DNA of 64,000 bases from Paraburkholderia domus (GTDB lineage Bacteria > Pseudomonadota > Gammaproteobacteria > Burkholderiales > Burkholderiaceae), in assembly GCF_905220705.1 (NCBI RefSeq), contig NZ_CAJNAT010000010.1, forward strand, positions 62,001 to 126,000. The letters run 5' to 3'. The translations under genes and the position numbers were made by a program. The notes below the pieces were generated by a model. The model ran no database searches and was not told where the DNA came from. It saw only the letters and a list, made by a program, of their open reading frames with translations. Positions 32,931 through 41,441 of the stretch are shown here, piece after piece (positions within the stretch are counted from its first letter, which is position 1; each line of letters begins with the position of its first letter).

Positions 32931-34547
32931 ATGAAAACAATCAAGCGAGCCCTCATGGGCGTGCTGGCGATGAGCGGACTGCTTTTCGCCGGTGCCGCCC
33001 TGGCAGTGGGCGATGTTCCGGGCGGCCCTGCCGTCAACGAGATCAATCTCCAGCCGCCTGCGACGAAAATCGCTGAGGAGCTCTTCAGCCTCCACATGTT
33101 CATGTTGGTTCTTTGCCTGGTGATCTTCGTCGGCGTGTTCGGCGTGATGTTCTATTCGATCTTTGCCCATCGCAAATCGAAAGGTCACAAGGCTTCGAAT
33201 TTCCACGAAAGCACCACCGTCGAAATCATCTGGACGATCGTGCCGTTCATCATCGTCGTGCTGATGGCGCTCCCCGCCACCAAGACTGTCGTCGCGATGA
33301 AGGACACCACGAACGCCGACGTCACCATCAAGGTTACCGGCTACCAGTGGAAGTGGGGCTACGACTACGTGAAGGGGCCGGGTGAGGGCATCAGCTTCCT
33401 GTCCACGCTGGCCACGCCGCGTGCGGAAACCGATGGCCGCGAGCCGATTTCCACCACGTATCTGCAGGAAGTCGACAACCCGCTCGTCGTCCCGGTCGAC
33501 AAGAAAATCCGCATCATCACCACCGCGAACGACGTGGTCCACTCCTGGTACGTTCCGGCTTTCGGCGTGAAGCAGGATGCGATTCCGGGTTTCGTGCGCG
33601 ACACGTGGTTCAAGGCTGACAAGACCGGCACGTTCCGCGGCTTCTGTACCGAACTGTGCGGCAAGGAACACGCGTTCATGCCGGTGGTGGTCGAAGTGCT
33701 GTCGGCAGACGACTACGCGAAGTGGGTCGACACGCAGAAGCAGAAAATGGCCGCTGGCCAGGACGATCCGAACAAGACCTACACGATGGCCGAGCTGATG
33801 GAGCGCGGCGGCAAGGTGTACGCATCGAACTGCGCGGTCTGCCACCAGCCGACCGGCAAGGGCGCAGGCGTATTCCCGGCGCTGGACGGCAGCAAGATCG
33901 CCAACGGCCCGATCGCCGAGCACGTGAGCCTGGTGCTGAAGGGCAAGAACGCGATGCCGTCGTGGGCGCCGACGCTGAACGACGTGGAAATCGCATCGGT
34001 CATCACGTACGAACGTAATTCGTGGGGCAACCACACCGGCGACATTCTCCAGCCGAAGCAAGTGCTGGATGCGCGCAACGGCAAGCTGCCGGAAGGCGGC
34101 AATCATCTGGCCGACGCAGGCGCAGCAGCGAGCGGCGCGGAAGCGGCTTCGGGCGCAGCGGCAGCGTCGGGTGCATCGGGTGCTGAAGCGGCTGCAGCCG
34201 GTTCGGACAGCGCGGCAGCATCGCAGGCAGCGGCATTGCCTGCAAACGTCTACTTCGAGACCGGCAAGAGCACACTGCCGGCCGACGCGAAAGCAGCGGT
34301 CGACGCGGCCGCGGCCTACGCGAAAGCGCACCCGGACGCAAAGTTCACGCTGTCGGGCTTCACCGACGCTACCGGTTCAGCCGAAGTCAACGCGAAGCTT
34401 GCGAAGACGCGTGCTGAAGCTGTGCGTGATGCGCTGAAAGCAGCCGGCATTGCCGAAGACCACATCATTTTGAAGAAGCCGGAAACGATCACGGGCGGCA
34501 CCGACGCGAAAGAAGCCCGGCGTGTCCAGATCAGCCCGGCTGCCTGA
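32931..34547 (+). CDS. coxB: Cytochrome c oxidase subunit II fused to cytochrome c and OmpA-type domain
   Basis: Electron entry subunit of the aa3 oxidase. In 538 residues: signal peptide (1-25); two membrane helices (about 55-78 and 98-117); CuA cupredoxin domain with His204, Cys239, Cys243, His247 and Met250 (CTELCGKEHAFM); cytochrome c with heme motif CAVCH (301-305) and axial Met342; an Ala/Ser/Gly linker (about 395-437); and an OmpA-like domain (437-538) with Asp479 and Arg494. Those two residues have the 15-residue spacing of the pair that holds diaminopimelate in peptidoglycan-binding OmpA domains. ATG 32931 has AAGGAAG upstream; ATG 32907 lacks one. coxA follows after 44 bases. Confidence 0.93.
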   Translation: MKTIKRALMGVLAMSGLLFAGAALAVGDVPGGPAVNEINLQPPATKIAEELFSLHMFMLVLCLVIFVGVFGVMFYSIFAHRKSKGHKASNFHESTTVEIIWTIVPFIIVVLMALPATKTVVAMKDTTNADVTIKVTGYQWKWGYDYVKGPGEGISFLSTLATPRAETDGREPISTTYLQEVDNPLVVPVDKKIRIITTANDVVHSWYVPAFGVKQDAIPGFVRDTWFKADKTGTFRGFCTELCGKEHAFMPVVVEVLSADDYAKWVDTQKQKMAAGQDDPNKTYTMAELMERGGKVYASNCAVCHQPTGKGAGVFPALDGSKIANGPIAEHVSLVLKGKNAMPSWAPTLNDVEIASVITYERNSWGNHTGDILQPKQVLDARNGKLPEGGNHLADAGAAASGAEAASGAAAASGASGAEAAAAGSDSAAASQAAALPANVYFETGKSTLPADAKAAVDAAAAYAKAHPDAKFTLSGFTDATGSAEVNAKLAKTRAEAVRDALKAAGIAEDHIILKKPETITGGTDAKEARRVQISPAA

Positions 34548-34591
34548 CGTGTTCATGGTCAGCACCGCAGAATTCGCATTAGGAGATTGTC

Positions 34592-36205
34592 ATGTCTAGC
34601 ATCGGACACGATGTAGTCGCGGGCCACGAGCACGTGCACGGCGACCATGCCCACGAAACGCCGCATGGCTGGCGTCGTTGGCTGTTCGCAACCAACCACA
34701 AGGACATCGGTACGCTGTACCTGATCTTCTCGTTCACCATGTTCCTCTCCGGGGGCGTGATGGCGCTGATGATCCGTGCCGAACTGTTCGAACCGGGTCT
34801 GCAGATCATGCGCCCCGAGTTCTTCAACCAGTTGACCACCATGCACGGCCTGATCATGGTGTTCGGCGCGATCATGCCCGCCTTCGTCGGCTTCGCGAAC
34901 TGGATGGTGCCGCTGCAGATCGGCGCATCGGACATGGCTTTTGCGCGGATGAACAACTTCAGCTTCTGGCTGCTGCCGGTGGCCGCAGTGTTGCTGGTCG
35001 GTTCGTTCTTCGCACCTGGCGGCGCGACCGCCGCGGGCTGGACGCTGTACGCGCCGCTGTCGACGCAGATGGGCCCGGGCATGGACTTCGCGATTTTCGC
35101 GATCCACTTGATGGGCGCTTCGTCGATCATGGGCGGGATCAACATCGTCGTGACGATCCTGAACATGCGCGCACCTGGCCTTACGCTGATGAAGATGCCG
35201 ATGTTCGTCTGGACGTGGCTGATCACCGCGTACCTGCTGATCGCCGTGATGCCGGTTCTGGCCGGCGCGATCACCATGGTGCTGTTCGATCGCCACTTCG
35301 GCACGTCGTTCTTCAATGCGGCAGGCGGCGGCGACCCGGTGATGTACCAGCATATTTTCTGGTTCTTCGGGCACCCCGAGGTGTACATCATGATCTTGCC
35401 GGCGTTCGGGATCGTGTCACAGGTGATCCCGGCATTCTCGCGCAAGCCGCTGTTCGGCTATAGCTCGATGGTGTACGCAACCTCGTCGATCGCGATTCTG
35501 TCGTTCATGGTCTGGGCGCACCACATGTTCGCGACCGGCATGCCGGTGACCGGCCAACTGTTCTTCATGTACGCGACGATGCTGATCGCCGTGCCGACGG
35601 GTGTGAAGGTGTTCAACTGGGTCGCGACGATGTGGCGCGGTTCGCTGTCCTTCGAAACGCCTATGCTGTTCGCGGTCGGCTTCCTGCTGGTGTTCACGTT
35701 CGGCGGTCTGTCGGGCCTGATGCTCGCTATGGCGCCGCTCGACATCCAGTATCACGGTACTTATTTTGTGGTGGCGCACTTCCACTACGTGCTGGTTGCG
35801 GGTTCGCTCTTCGCGCTGTTCTCCGGGTGGTACTACTGGGCGCCGAAGTGGACCGGCTGGATGTACAACGAAACGCGCGGCAAGATCCACTTCTGGGCGT
35901 CGATGTTCTTCTTCAATCTCGCGTTCCTGCCGATGCACTTCGTTGGTCTCGCAGGTATGCCGCGTCGCTACGCTGACTACCCGGCACAGTTCACGGACTG
36001 GAACCAGGTCATCTCGATCGGCGCGTTCGGCTTCGGTCTGGCGCAGGTTTACTTCCTGTTCGCGGTTGCACTTCCGGCCTACCGTGGCGGCGGCGAACTT
36101 GAAAAGGCTGGCGACAAGCCGTGGGACGGCGCAACGGGCCTCGAATGGACCGTGCCGAGCCCGGCTCCGTTCCACACGTTCGAAAACCCGCCGACCGTCG
36201 AATAA
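34592..36205 (+). CDS. coxA: Cytochrome c oxidase subunit I
   Basis: Catalytic heme-copper subunit of the aa3 oxidase: binds heme a, heme a3 and CuB and pumps protons. 537 residues with about twelve membrane helices. Visible landmarks: NHKDIGTLYL after a His-rich N-terminus (GHEHVHGDHAHETPHG), low-spin heme His in TTMHGLIMVFGA, FWFFGHPEVYIMILPAFG with the CuB His and Tyr crosslink region, VWAHHMFATGM with two CuB His, and GTYFVVAHFHYVL with heme a and a3 His ligands. Full length. Confidence 0.97.
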   Translation: MSSIGHDVVAGHEHVHGDHAHETPHGWRRWLFATNHKDIGTLYLIFSFTMFLSGGVMALMIRAELFEPGLQIMRPEFFNQLTTMHGLIMVFGAIMPAFVGFANWMVPLQIGASDMAFARMNNFSFWLLPVAAVLLVGSFFAPGGATAAGWTLYAPLSTQMGPGMDFAIFAIHLMGASSIMGGINIVVTILNMRAPGLTLMKMPMFVWTWLITAYLLIAVMPVLAGAITMVLFDRHFGTSFFNAAGGGDPVMYQHIFWFFGHPEVYIMILPAFGIVSQVIPAFSRKPLFGYSSMVYATSSIAILSFMVWAHHMFATGMPVTGQLFFMYATMLIAVPTGVKVFNWVATMWRGSLSFETPMLFAVGFLLVFTFGGLSGLMLAMAPLDIQYHGTYFVVAHFHYVLVAGSLFALFSGWYYWAPKWTGWMYNETRGKIHFWASMFFFNLAFLPMHFVGLAGMPRRYADYPAQFTDWNQVISIGAFGFGLAQVYFLFAVALPAYRGGGELEKAGDKPWDGATGLEWTVPSPAPFHTFENPPTVE

Positions 36206-36313
36206 TCGGCGTTCAGTGAGGTTGCCGGTTCCGGCGGCACATTGCCGGAACCGGGCTGTCACTCCAGCAGTGGCGGCACCCATGTAGTCACGAAAGTATT
36301 CAGAAAGTCGAGC

Positions 36314-36448
36314 ATGACGCGCAATCCTCAAGAAAGACGTACGCCCGAGCAGGTTCGCGCGGGCAACCGGCGGATCGGTATCGTGATGTTTGTCATCGCC
36401 GCGGCTTTTTTTGCGAGCGTCATCATTCATCAGAAGTGGTTCACCTGA
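36314..36448 (+). CDS. Small cytochrome oxidase assembly membrane protein
   Basis: 44 residues: a basic N-terminus (MTRNPQERRTPEQVRAGNRR) and one membrane helix (IGIVMFVIAAAFFASVIIHQ). Small single-helix proteins in this position, between coxA and ctaG, are common in Burkholderiales and are called oxidase small assembly proteins by context. The ATG at 36314 has a weak GAG upstream. Confidence 0.75.
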   Translation: MTRNPQERRTPEQVRAGNRRIGIVMFVIAAAFFASVIIHQKWFT

Positions 36449-36497
36449 CGCGGTACGCGGTGGTTCGAGTCTGTGTGCAGGATTGTTGAGGATTGAG

Positions 36498-37112
36498 ATG
36501 TCGACGCAACCGCCGGCTCAGGCCGATCGCTCTTTTAACCGTTCGATGCTGATCAAGCTGTTCATCGTCGCATTGATGATGTTCGGTTTTGGTTTTGCGC
36601 TGGTGCCGATGTACCGCGCGATCTGCCAGATCACCGGCATTAACAACCTCGTGCAGCGTGATGCCACGGCGCGCGAGGCGAAGAATACGCAGGTCGACAT
36701 GAGTCGCACGATTTCGATCGAATTCGATGCGAACGCGCGCGGCCCGTTGGGTTTCAAGCCGGAGCAGCGCAGTCTCGACGTGCATCCGGGCGAAGTGACA
36801 ACAGTGATGTACGAGGTCAGCAACGAACAGGCGCGCACGATTCAGGCGCAAGCCATTCCGAGCTACGCGCCGAAGCAGGCAACCGAGTACTTCAAGAAGA
36901 TCGAGTGTTTTTGCTTTACGCAGCAGACGTTGACTGCAAATCAGACAAAGCGGTTGCCGGTGGTGTTTGTCGTCGACCCGAAGTTGCCGAAGGATGTGAA
37001 AACGATCACGTTGTCGTACACATTCTTTGAGTTGAATACGCCGGCAGCGGCGACGGCCGGGAGTGCAGCACCCACGGCCAATACGGCGGCAACCACCGCC
37101 AATCCCGCCTGA
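36498..37112 (+). CDS. ctaG: Cytochrome c oxidase copper-delivery protein CtaG (Cox11)
   Basis: Single-span periplasmic protein needed to insert CuB into subunit I. 204 residues: membrane helix LIKLFIVALMMFGFGFALVPM, YRAICQITGIN, then the beta domain carrying the copper site KKIECFCFTQQTL (Cys-x-Cys). A Thr/Ala-rich tail ends the protein. ATG 36498 follows GAGGA by about six bases. Confidence 0.94.
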   Translation: MSTQPPAQADRSFNRSMLIKLFIVALMMFGFGFALVPMYRAICQITGINNLVQRDATAREAKNTQVDMSRTISIEFDANARGPLGFKPEQRSLDVHPGEVTTVMYEVSNEQARTIQAQAIPSYAPKQATEYFKKIECFCFTQQTLTANQTKRLPVVFVVDPKLPKDVKTITLSYTFFELNTPAAATAGSAAPTANTAATTANPA

Positions 37113-37145
37113 CGGTTTTAGCCGTGGGCGAAGGAAGAAGACGTA

Positions 37146-37355
37146 ATGAGCGATAACAGCGGCGGCCCGCGCAAGAGCAGTTTTGGCCAGTCGATGAAAG
37201 CCGTGTTCTGGTCGTTTTTCGGGGTGCGCAAGCGTCGCGATCTGGAAGCGGACGCCACGCAGTTGAATCCGCTGCATGTGATCGCGGCGGCATTGATCAG
37301 TGCGGCCATCTTCATCGGCGTGCTGGTCCTGATCGTGCGCGCGGTGGTGGGCTGA
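37146..37355 (+). CDS. DUF2970 single-span membrane protein
   Basis: 69 residues of the DUF2970 family: KAVFWSFFGVRKRRDLEAD followed by one membrane helix (VIAAALISAAIFIGVLVLIV). Common between ctaG and coxC in beta-proteobacteria. Function unknown, presumably linked to oxidase assembly. Confidence 0.85.
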   Translation: MSDNSGGPRKSSFGQSMKAVFWSFFGVRKRRDLEADATQLNPLHVIAAALISAAIFIGVLVLIVRAVVG

Positions 37356-37487
37356 AGCGGTCAGGCTTACGGGTAGTACAGGGCGAAGCAAAGCCCACGA
37401 ATTAGAGTGAAGCGGTGCGGTATCGACGCGCCGCCGAAGATACAGCCGGAGATTCCGGGACAACTGGACTGAAGTGGAGAATCAAGA

Positions 37488-38345
37488 ATGAGCGGTCAAA
37501 ACGAGAGCCCGTACTATTTCGTGCCGCATCCGTCGCGGCATCCGATCAGCGCCGCTGCCGGGTTGCTGGTCATGCTCGGATCGCTTGCGGCATGGATCAA
37601 CGACCATGACTGGGCGCCGCTCGGCGTCGCAGTGGGTCTGCTGTGGCTGCTCTATACCTTGTGGCATTGGTTCGGCGACGCGATCGCCGAGTCGGAAGGC
37701 GGCATGTACGGCAAGAATGTCGACAAGTCGTACCGCTGGAGCATGAGCTGGTTCATCTTCTCCGAAGTGATGTTCTTCGGTGCTTTCTTCGGCGCGCTCT
37801 TCTATGCACGTGAAATCGCGCTGCACCAGCTTGGCAGTCTCGACTACAAGCTGATCTGGCCGGATTTCTCGGCGGTGTGGCCGAACAACGGTCCTGCGGC
37901 GCTGGTCTCGACCTTCAAGTCGATGCAGCCGTGGCCGGTGCCGACTATCAACACGGCGCTGCTGCTGTCGTCGGGCGCTACGTTGACGGTTTCGCACCAT
38001 GCGCTGCGTGAAGATCATCGCAAGAAGGCGATCATCTGGCTGGCAGCTACACTCGTGCTCGGCGTCTGCTTCCTGTTCCTGCAAGGCTTCGAGTATTTCC
38101 ACGCCTACAACGAACTCAACCTGACGCTGGCCTCGGGCGTGTACGGTTCGACGTTCTTCCTGCTGACGGGCTTCCACGGTTTCCACGTGTTCCTCGGCGG
38201 CACGATGCTGGCCGTGGTGCTGGTGCGGATGATCCGCGGCCACTTCACGGCGGAACATCACTTTGCGTTCGAAGGCGCCGCGTGGTACTGGCACTTTGTG
38301 GACGTGGTGTGGCTCGGGCTGTACATCGTCGTGTACTGGCTGTAA
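37488..38345 (+). CDS. coxC: Cytochrome c oxidase subunit III
   Basis: Seven-helix core subunit of the aa3 oxidase without metal centres. 285 residues: PYYFVPHPSRHPI at the start, SWFIFSEVMFFGAFFGALFYAREIAL, LLLSSGATLTVSHHAL, LTGFHGFHVFLGGTMLAVV and the C-terminal AAWYWHFVDVVWLGLYIVVYW, all strongly conserved in the family. Last structural oxidase gene, followed by a terminator. Confidence 0.96.
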   Translation: MSGQNESPYYFVPHPSRHPISAAAGLLVMLGSLAAWINDHDWAPLGVAVGLLWLLYTLWHWFGDAIAESEGGMYGKNVDKSYRWSMSWFIFSEVMFFGAFFGALFYAREIALHQLGSLDYKLIWPDFSAVWPNNGPAALVSTFKSMQPWPVPTINTALLLSSGATLTVSHHALREDHRKKAIIWLAATLVLGVCFLFLQGFEYFHAYNELNLTLASGVYGSTFFLLTGFHGFHVFLGGTMLAVVLVRMIRGHFTAEHHFAFEGAAWYWHFVDVVWLGLYIVVYWL

Positions 38346-38458
38346 CGCAGTCTGGCCTGCATACGTGCTGGAAACCGGCTGGTTTCCGGAATGTGCGCAG
38401 GCCCTTCGCGCATCGCCTGCCAAGGGCGCGGCGCACGAGCAGTACGCAAGTTATGCAG

Positions 38459-38495
38459 CGCCGCCCTCGACCCTGTCAGGGCGGCGTTTTGTTTG
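38459..38495 (+). terminator. Rho-independent terminator after coxC
   Basis: CGCCGCCCT and AGGGCGGCG form a 9-bp stem with an approximately 10-base loop, followed by TTTTGTTT. Confidence 0.8.
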
Positions 38496-38530
38496 GTGAG
38501 TGTGGTGACGTGAAGTTTTTTCCGCCGAGC

Positions 38531-38740
38531 TCAACGCCCGTAAGGAATACCGGTCGACTGAATCCAACCCATCCAGTGAGCGAACAGGATGAACAGGAAC
38601 AGCGAGATCGAGAGGCCCACCCGCGTGGCGAGCGACCAGACCATCCGCTTGGTTTTGCCCTTGTCATGCATCATGAAATACAGCGCCGACACCATGCTGG
38701 CGATGATCAGGACGAAGGCGATGGGAACGAGAATGTGCAT
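38531..38740 (-). CDS. Twin-transmembrane DUF2909 protein
   Basis: 69 residues with two helices (HILVPIAFVLIIASMVSALYF and VGLSISLFLFILFAHWMGWI) joined by a basic loop (MMHDKGKTKRMV). Matches the DUF2909 family of twin-helix proteins near surf1 in oxidase clusters. The only gene in this cluster on the minus strand; divergent from surf1. Function unknown. The frame extends upstream but ATG 38740 fits the family start. Confidence 0.82.
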   Translation of the reverse strand: MHILVPIAFVLIIASMVSALYFMMHDKGKTKRMVWSLATRVGLSISLFLFILFAHWMGWIQSTGIPYGR

Positions 38741-38851
38741 GGAACCAACTGAAACCAGGAAGCGCAGAGGCAAGACGTTTATTATCGCACTGCGCGCAGG
38801 CGTCTGCCGTACGTTCCAGACGATGCCACAAGCCGTTCTGGAGCTCGTCCG

Positions 38852-39568
38852 ATGAAGTTCCGCCTGGTTCCCGCGCTGTTGATTCTGTTGGTCATCGTGG
38901 TGACGGTGCGGCTTGGTTTCTGGCAGCGCGATCGTGCGCATCAGAAGGAAGCGCTTCAGGCGCACATCACGCAGTTCGAAGACGCGCCCGCGCAGCCGGT
39001 AACCGCTACGCCGGTCGACCTGAAGGACATCGAATTCCATCGCGTGAAGGCGCGCGGCAGTTTCGTCGCGGATAAAGTCGTCTATCTGGATAATCGCCCG
39101 TATAACGATCAGCCGGGCTTTTACGTCGTGATGCCTTTTAAACTGGCCGACGGCGGTTACGTGTTGGTCAATCGCGGCTGGTTGCCGCGCAACATGAACA
39201 ATCGCGAGACCATCGCACCGTACGCGACGCCGCAAGGCGAGGTCGAGATTGAAGGCATTGCGCGTGCCGATGCCTCGCGTGCTTTCGAGTTAGGGCAGGG
39301 CGGATCGGCCGCGCATCAGACGATCCGTCAGAATCTGGATACGGCGGTCTACGCTGCGGAAACCGGGCTGCCGTTGCAATCGTTCGTGATTCAGCAATTG
39401 AGCGACGACGGCGACAAACTGGTGCGTGACTGGCCGGCGCCTACCACCGGTGTCGAAACCAACTACGGCTACATGTTCCAGTGGTGGGGCATGGCGGCCG
39501 CGGCCCTCGCCTTTGGCCTGTATGCCGCGCGCCGCGCCGCGAAGAAAGAGCACGCGCCTGGCGCATAA
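38852..39568 (+). CDS. SURF1-family oxidase assembly protein
   Basis: 238 residues: N-terminal helix (LVPALLILLVIVVTVRLGFWQ), periplasmic domain with RVKARGSFVADKVVYLDNRP and GYVLVNRGWLPRN, and C-terminal helix (WWGMAAAALAFGLYAARRA). SURF1 proteins bind or hand over heme a during maturation of subunit I. Full length. Confidence 0.93.
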   Translation: MKFRLVPALLILLVIVVTVRLGFWQRDRAHQKEALQAHITQFEDAPAQPVTATPVDLKDIEFHRVKARGSFVADKVVYLDNRPYNDQPGFYVVMPFKLADGGYVLVNRGWLPRNMNNRETIAPYATPQGEVEIEGIARADASRAFELGQGGSAAHQTIRQNLDTAVYAAETGLPLQSFVIQQLSDDGDKLVRDWPAPTTGVETNYGYMFQWWGMAAAALAFGLYAARRAAKKEHAPGA

Positions 39569-39640
39569 CGCATCACCCGCGGTTTCTCGTACCCCGAACA
39601 GGGGCCTCGAAGCCGCGCAATCATTGAAAGAGGTCCTGTA

Positions 39641-40303
39641 GTGTCGACGCAATCCCCCCGTTCGCCGCAAGCCGGCAAACCCGCAGCTCCGAAAGTGATG
39701 CCTGGTCAACCCAATGGCGAGGGCTCGTGGAAGCGCGGCCGCTGGATGCTGCTATTGCTGGCGATCATCTGCGCTGCACCGATTGCTGTGTCGTATTTCG
39801 TTTATTACGTGGTCAAGCCGACCGGCGGCAGCACGAGCTACGGCACGCTGGTCGAACCACAGCGGCCGATTCCCGACTCGCTCGTCGTCACGGGTGAAGA
39901 CGGCAAACCGCTCAAGCTCGCGTCGCTGCGAGGCCGCTGGCTGATGATCTCCGTCGACAACAGCGCATGCGACAAAGCCTGCGCCACCAAACTGTATTTC
40001 ATGCGACAAATCCGCGCAGCTCAGGGCCCGGAACGCGAGCGCGTCGTCGAAGTGTGGCTGCGCACCGATGCAGGCAACGTGTCCGACGTGATACAAAAGG
40101 CCTACCCCGACACCGACATGCTGATCGCTGATCCGGCACAGGTGTCCGCATGGCTGCCGACCGACGCCGGCACCAAACTCACCGACCACATTTACATGGT
40201 CGATCCGAACGGCAATCTGATGATGCGTTTCCCCAAAGATCCGAACCCCAGCAAGATCAAGGTCGACGTGACCAAGCTGCTCAAATGGTCGAGCATCGGC
40301 TGA
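39641..40303 (+). CDS. Sco-like membrane-anchored thioredoxin-fold protein
   Basis: 220 residues: cytoplasmic tail, one helix (MLLLLAIICAAPIAVSYFVYYVV, about 36-58), and a periplasmic domain. Cys110 and Cys114 (NSACDKAC) form a CxxxC pair like the copper site of Sco proteins, but the CP-x-C-P context is absent, and the typical later His cannot be placed with confidence. Lies between surf1 and ctaA. A role in CuA or heme maturation is inferred from context. GTG start at 39641. Confidence 0.8.
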   Translation: MSTQSPRSPQAGKPAAPKVMPGQPNGEGSWKRGRWMLLLLAIICAAPIAVSYFVYYVVKPTGGSTSYGTLVEPQRPIPDSLVVTGEDGKPLKLASLRGRWLMISVDNSACDKACATKLYFMRQIRAAQGPERERVVEVWLRTDAGNVSDVIQKAYPDTDMLIADPAQVSAWLPTDAGTKLTDHIYMVDPNGNLMMRFPKDPNPSKIKVDVTKLLKWSSIG

Positions 40304-40325
40304 TGTCGCAACAAGGGTAAGAAAG

Positions 40326-41435
40326 ATGTTCGTATTGCAACTGGCCCTGATCGGCTTGTGTATCGCGTTGTTGCCGCTGTCCTATGTGTGGGTCAAGGCC
40401 GACGACAACAAATTCCGCAAGCTGGTGTGGCTCACCACTTTCCTGACGCTCGATCTGGTGATGTTCGGTGGCTTCACGCGCCTCACCGACTCCGGTCTCG
40501 GCTGCCCGGACTGGCCGGGCTGCTACGGCACGTCGTCGCCGTTCATCGCGCACGCCGCGATTAGCGCCGCGCATCAATTGATGCCCACCGGGCCGGTCAG
40601 CATGACCAAGGCCTGGATCGAGATGATTCACCGTTACTTCGCAATGGCGATCGGCGTGCTGATCATCGCGCAGACCTTGATTGCCTGGACGGCCCGTATC
40701 AAGCGGCGTCCGCTGCACGTGTCGCCGTGGTGGCCGACTTCGCTGCTGCTGCTGATTCTCGTGCAGGGCGCGTTCGGTGCGTGGACCGTGACCATGAAGC
40801 TGCAACCGGTCATCGTGACGACCCATTTACTGCTCGGTCTCGCGTTGCTTGGCACGCTCGGCTGGCTGGCCGCGCGCCAAACACCGCTGCCGGCTTATGA
40901 GCCCGAAGCCGCGCGCTGGCGCGCGGCGGCGATTGCCGGTCTCGTGCTGCTGGTCGTTCAGATCGCTTTGGGCGGTTGGGTCAGCACCAACTACGCCGTG
41001 CTCGCCTGCACGGACTTCCCGACTTGCAACGGCCAATGGGTTCCGCCGATGGACTTCGCGCACGGTTTTCACCTGTGGCGCGCGCTCGGTATGACCGGTG
41101 ACGGCGAGATGATTACGCAAGATGCGCTGGTCGCCATCCACTGGACCCACCGCACATTCGCGATCGTCGTGGTCGCTTATCTCGCGTGGTTCGCGCTGAA
41201 ACTGCGCCGTTTCGAGTCGCTGCGGCGGCCGGCGAACGGCGTGTTGCTGGTGGTGTTGATCCAGTTCATCACCGGCCTGTCGAACATCGTCCTGCAATGG
41301 CCGTTGCCCATTGCGGTCGCGCATAACGGGGGGGCCGCAATCCTGCTGCTTCTGCTCGTTATGTTAAACTTTCGGATCGCTTATAGCCGTCCCGGCCGCG
41401 CCGTGTTGCCTGCGCGCGATGCCGCGCCAGCGTGA
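40326..41435 (+). CDS. ctaA: Heme A synthase (CtaA/COX15)
   Basis: Oxidises the C8 methyl of heme o to give heme a. 369 residues with about eight helices in two repeats; each half holds heme-ligand histidines (MIHRYFAMAIGVLI, TTHLLLGLALLGTL, WTHRTFAIVVVAYLAW, VAHNGGAAILLLLLVML). SGLGCPDWPGCYG in the first external loop carries the typical Cys pair, repeated as CTDFPTCNGQW in the second half. ctaB follows 6 bases later. Confidence 0.94.
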   Translation: MFVLQLALIGLCIALLPLSYVWVKADDNKFRKLVWLTTFLTLDLVMFGGFTRLTDSGLGCPDWPGCYGTSSPFIAHAAISAAHQLMPTGPVSMTKAWIEMIHRYFAMAIGVLIIAQTLIAWTARIKRRPLHVSPWWPTSLLLLILVQGAFGAWTVTMKLQPVIVTTHLLLGLALLGTLGWLAARQTPLPAYEPEAARWRAAAIAGLVLLVVQIALGGWVSTNYAVLACTDFPTCNGQWVPPMDFAHGFHLWRALGMTGDGEMITQDALVAIHWTHRTFAIVVVAYLAWFALKLRRFESLRRPANGVLLVVLIQFITGLSNIVLQWPLPIAVAHNGGAAILLLLLVMLNFRIAYSRPGRAVLPARDAAPA

Positions 41436-41441
41436 CCCCAC

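Noticed and set aside
38531..39235. Long minus-strand frame overlapping the start of surf1.
   Set aside because: Only its last 69 codons form a recognisable protein (DUF2909); the rest is antisense to surf1.
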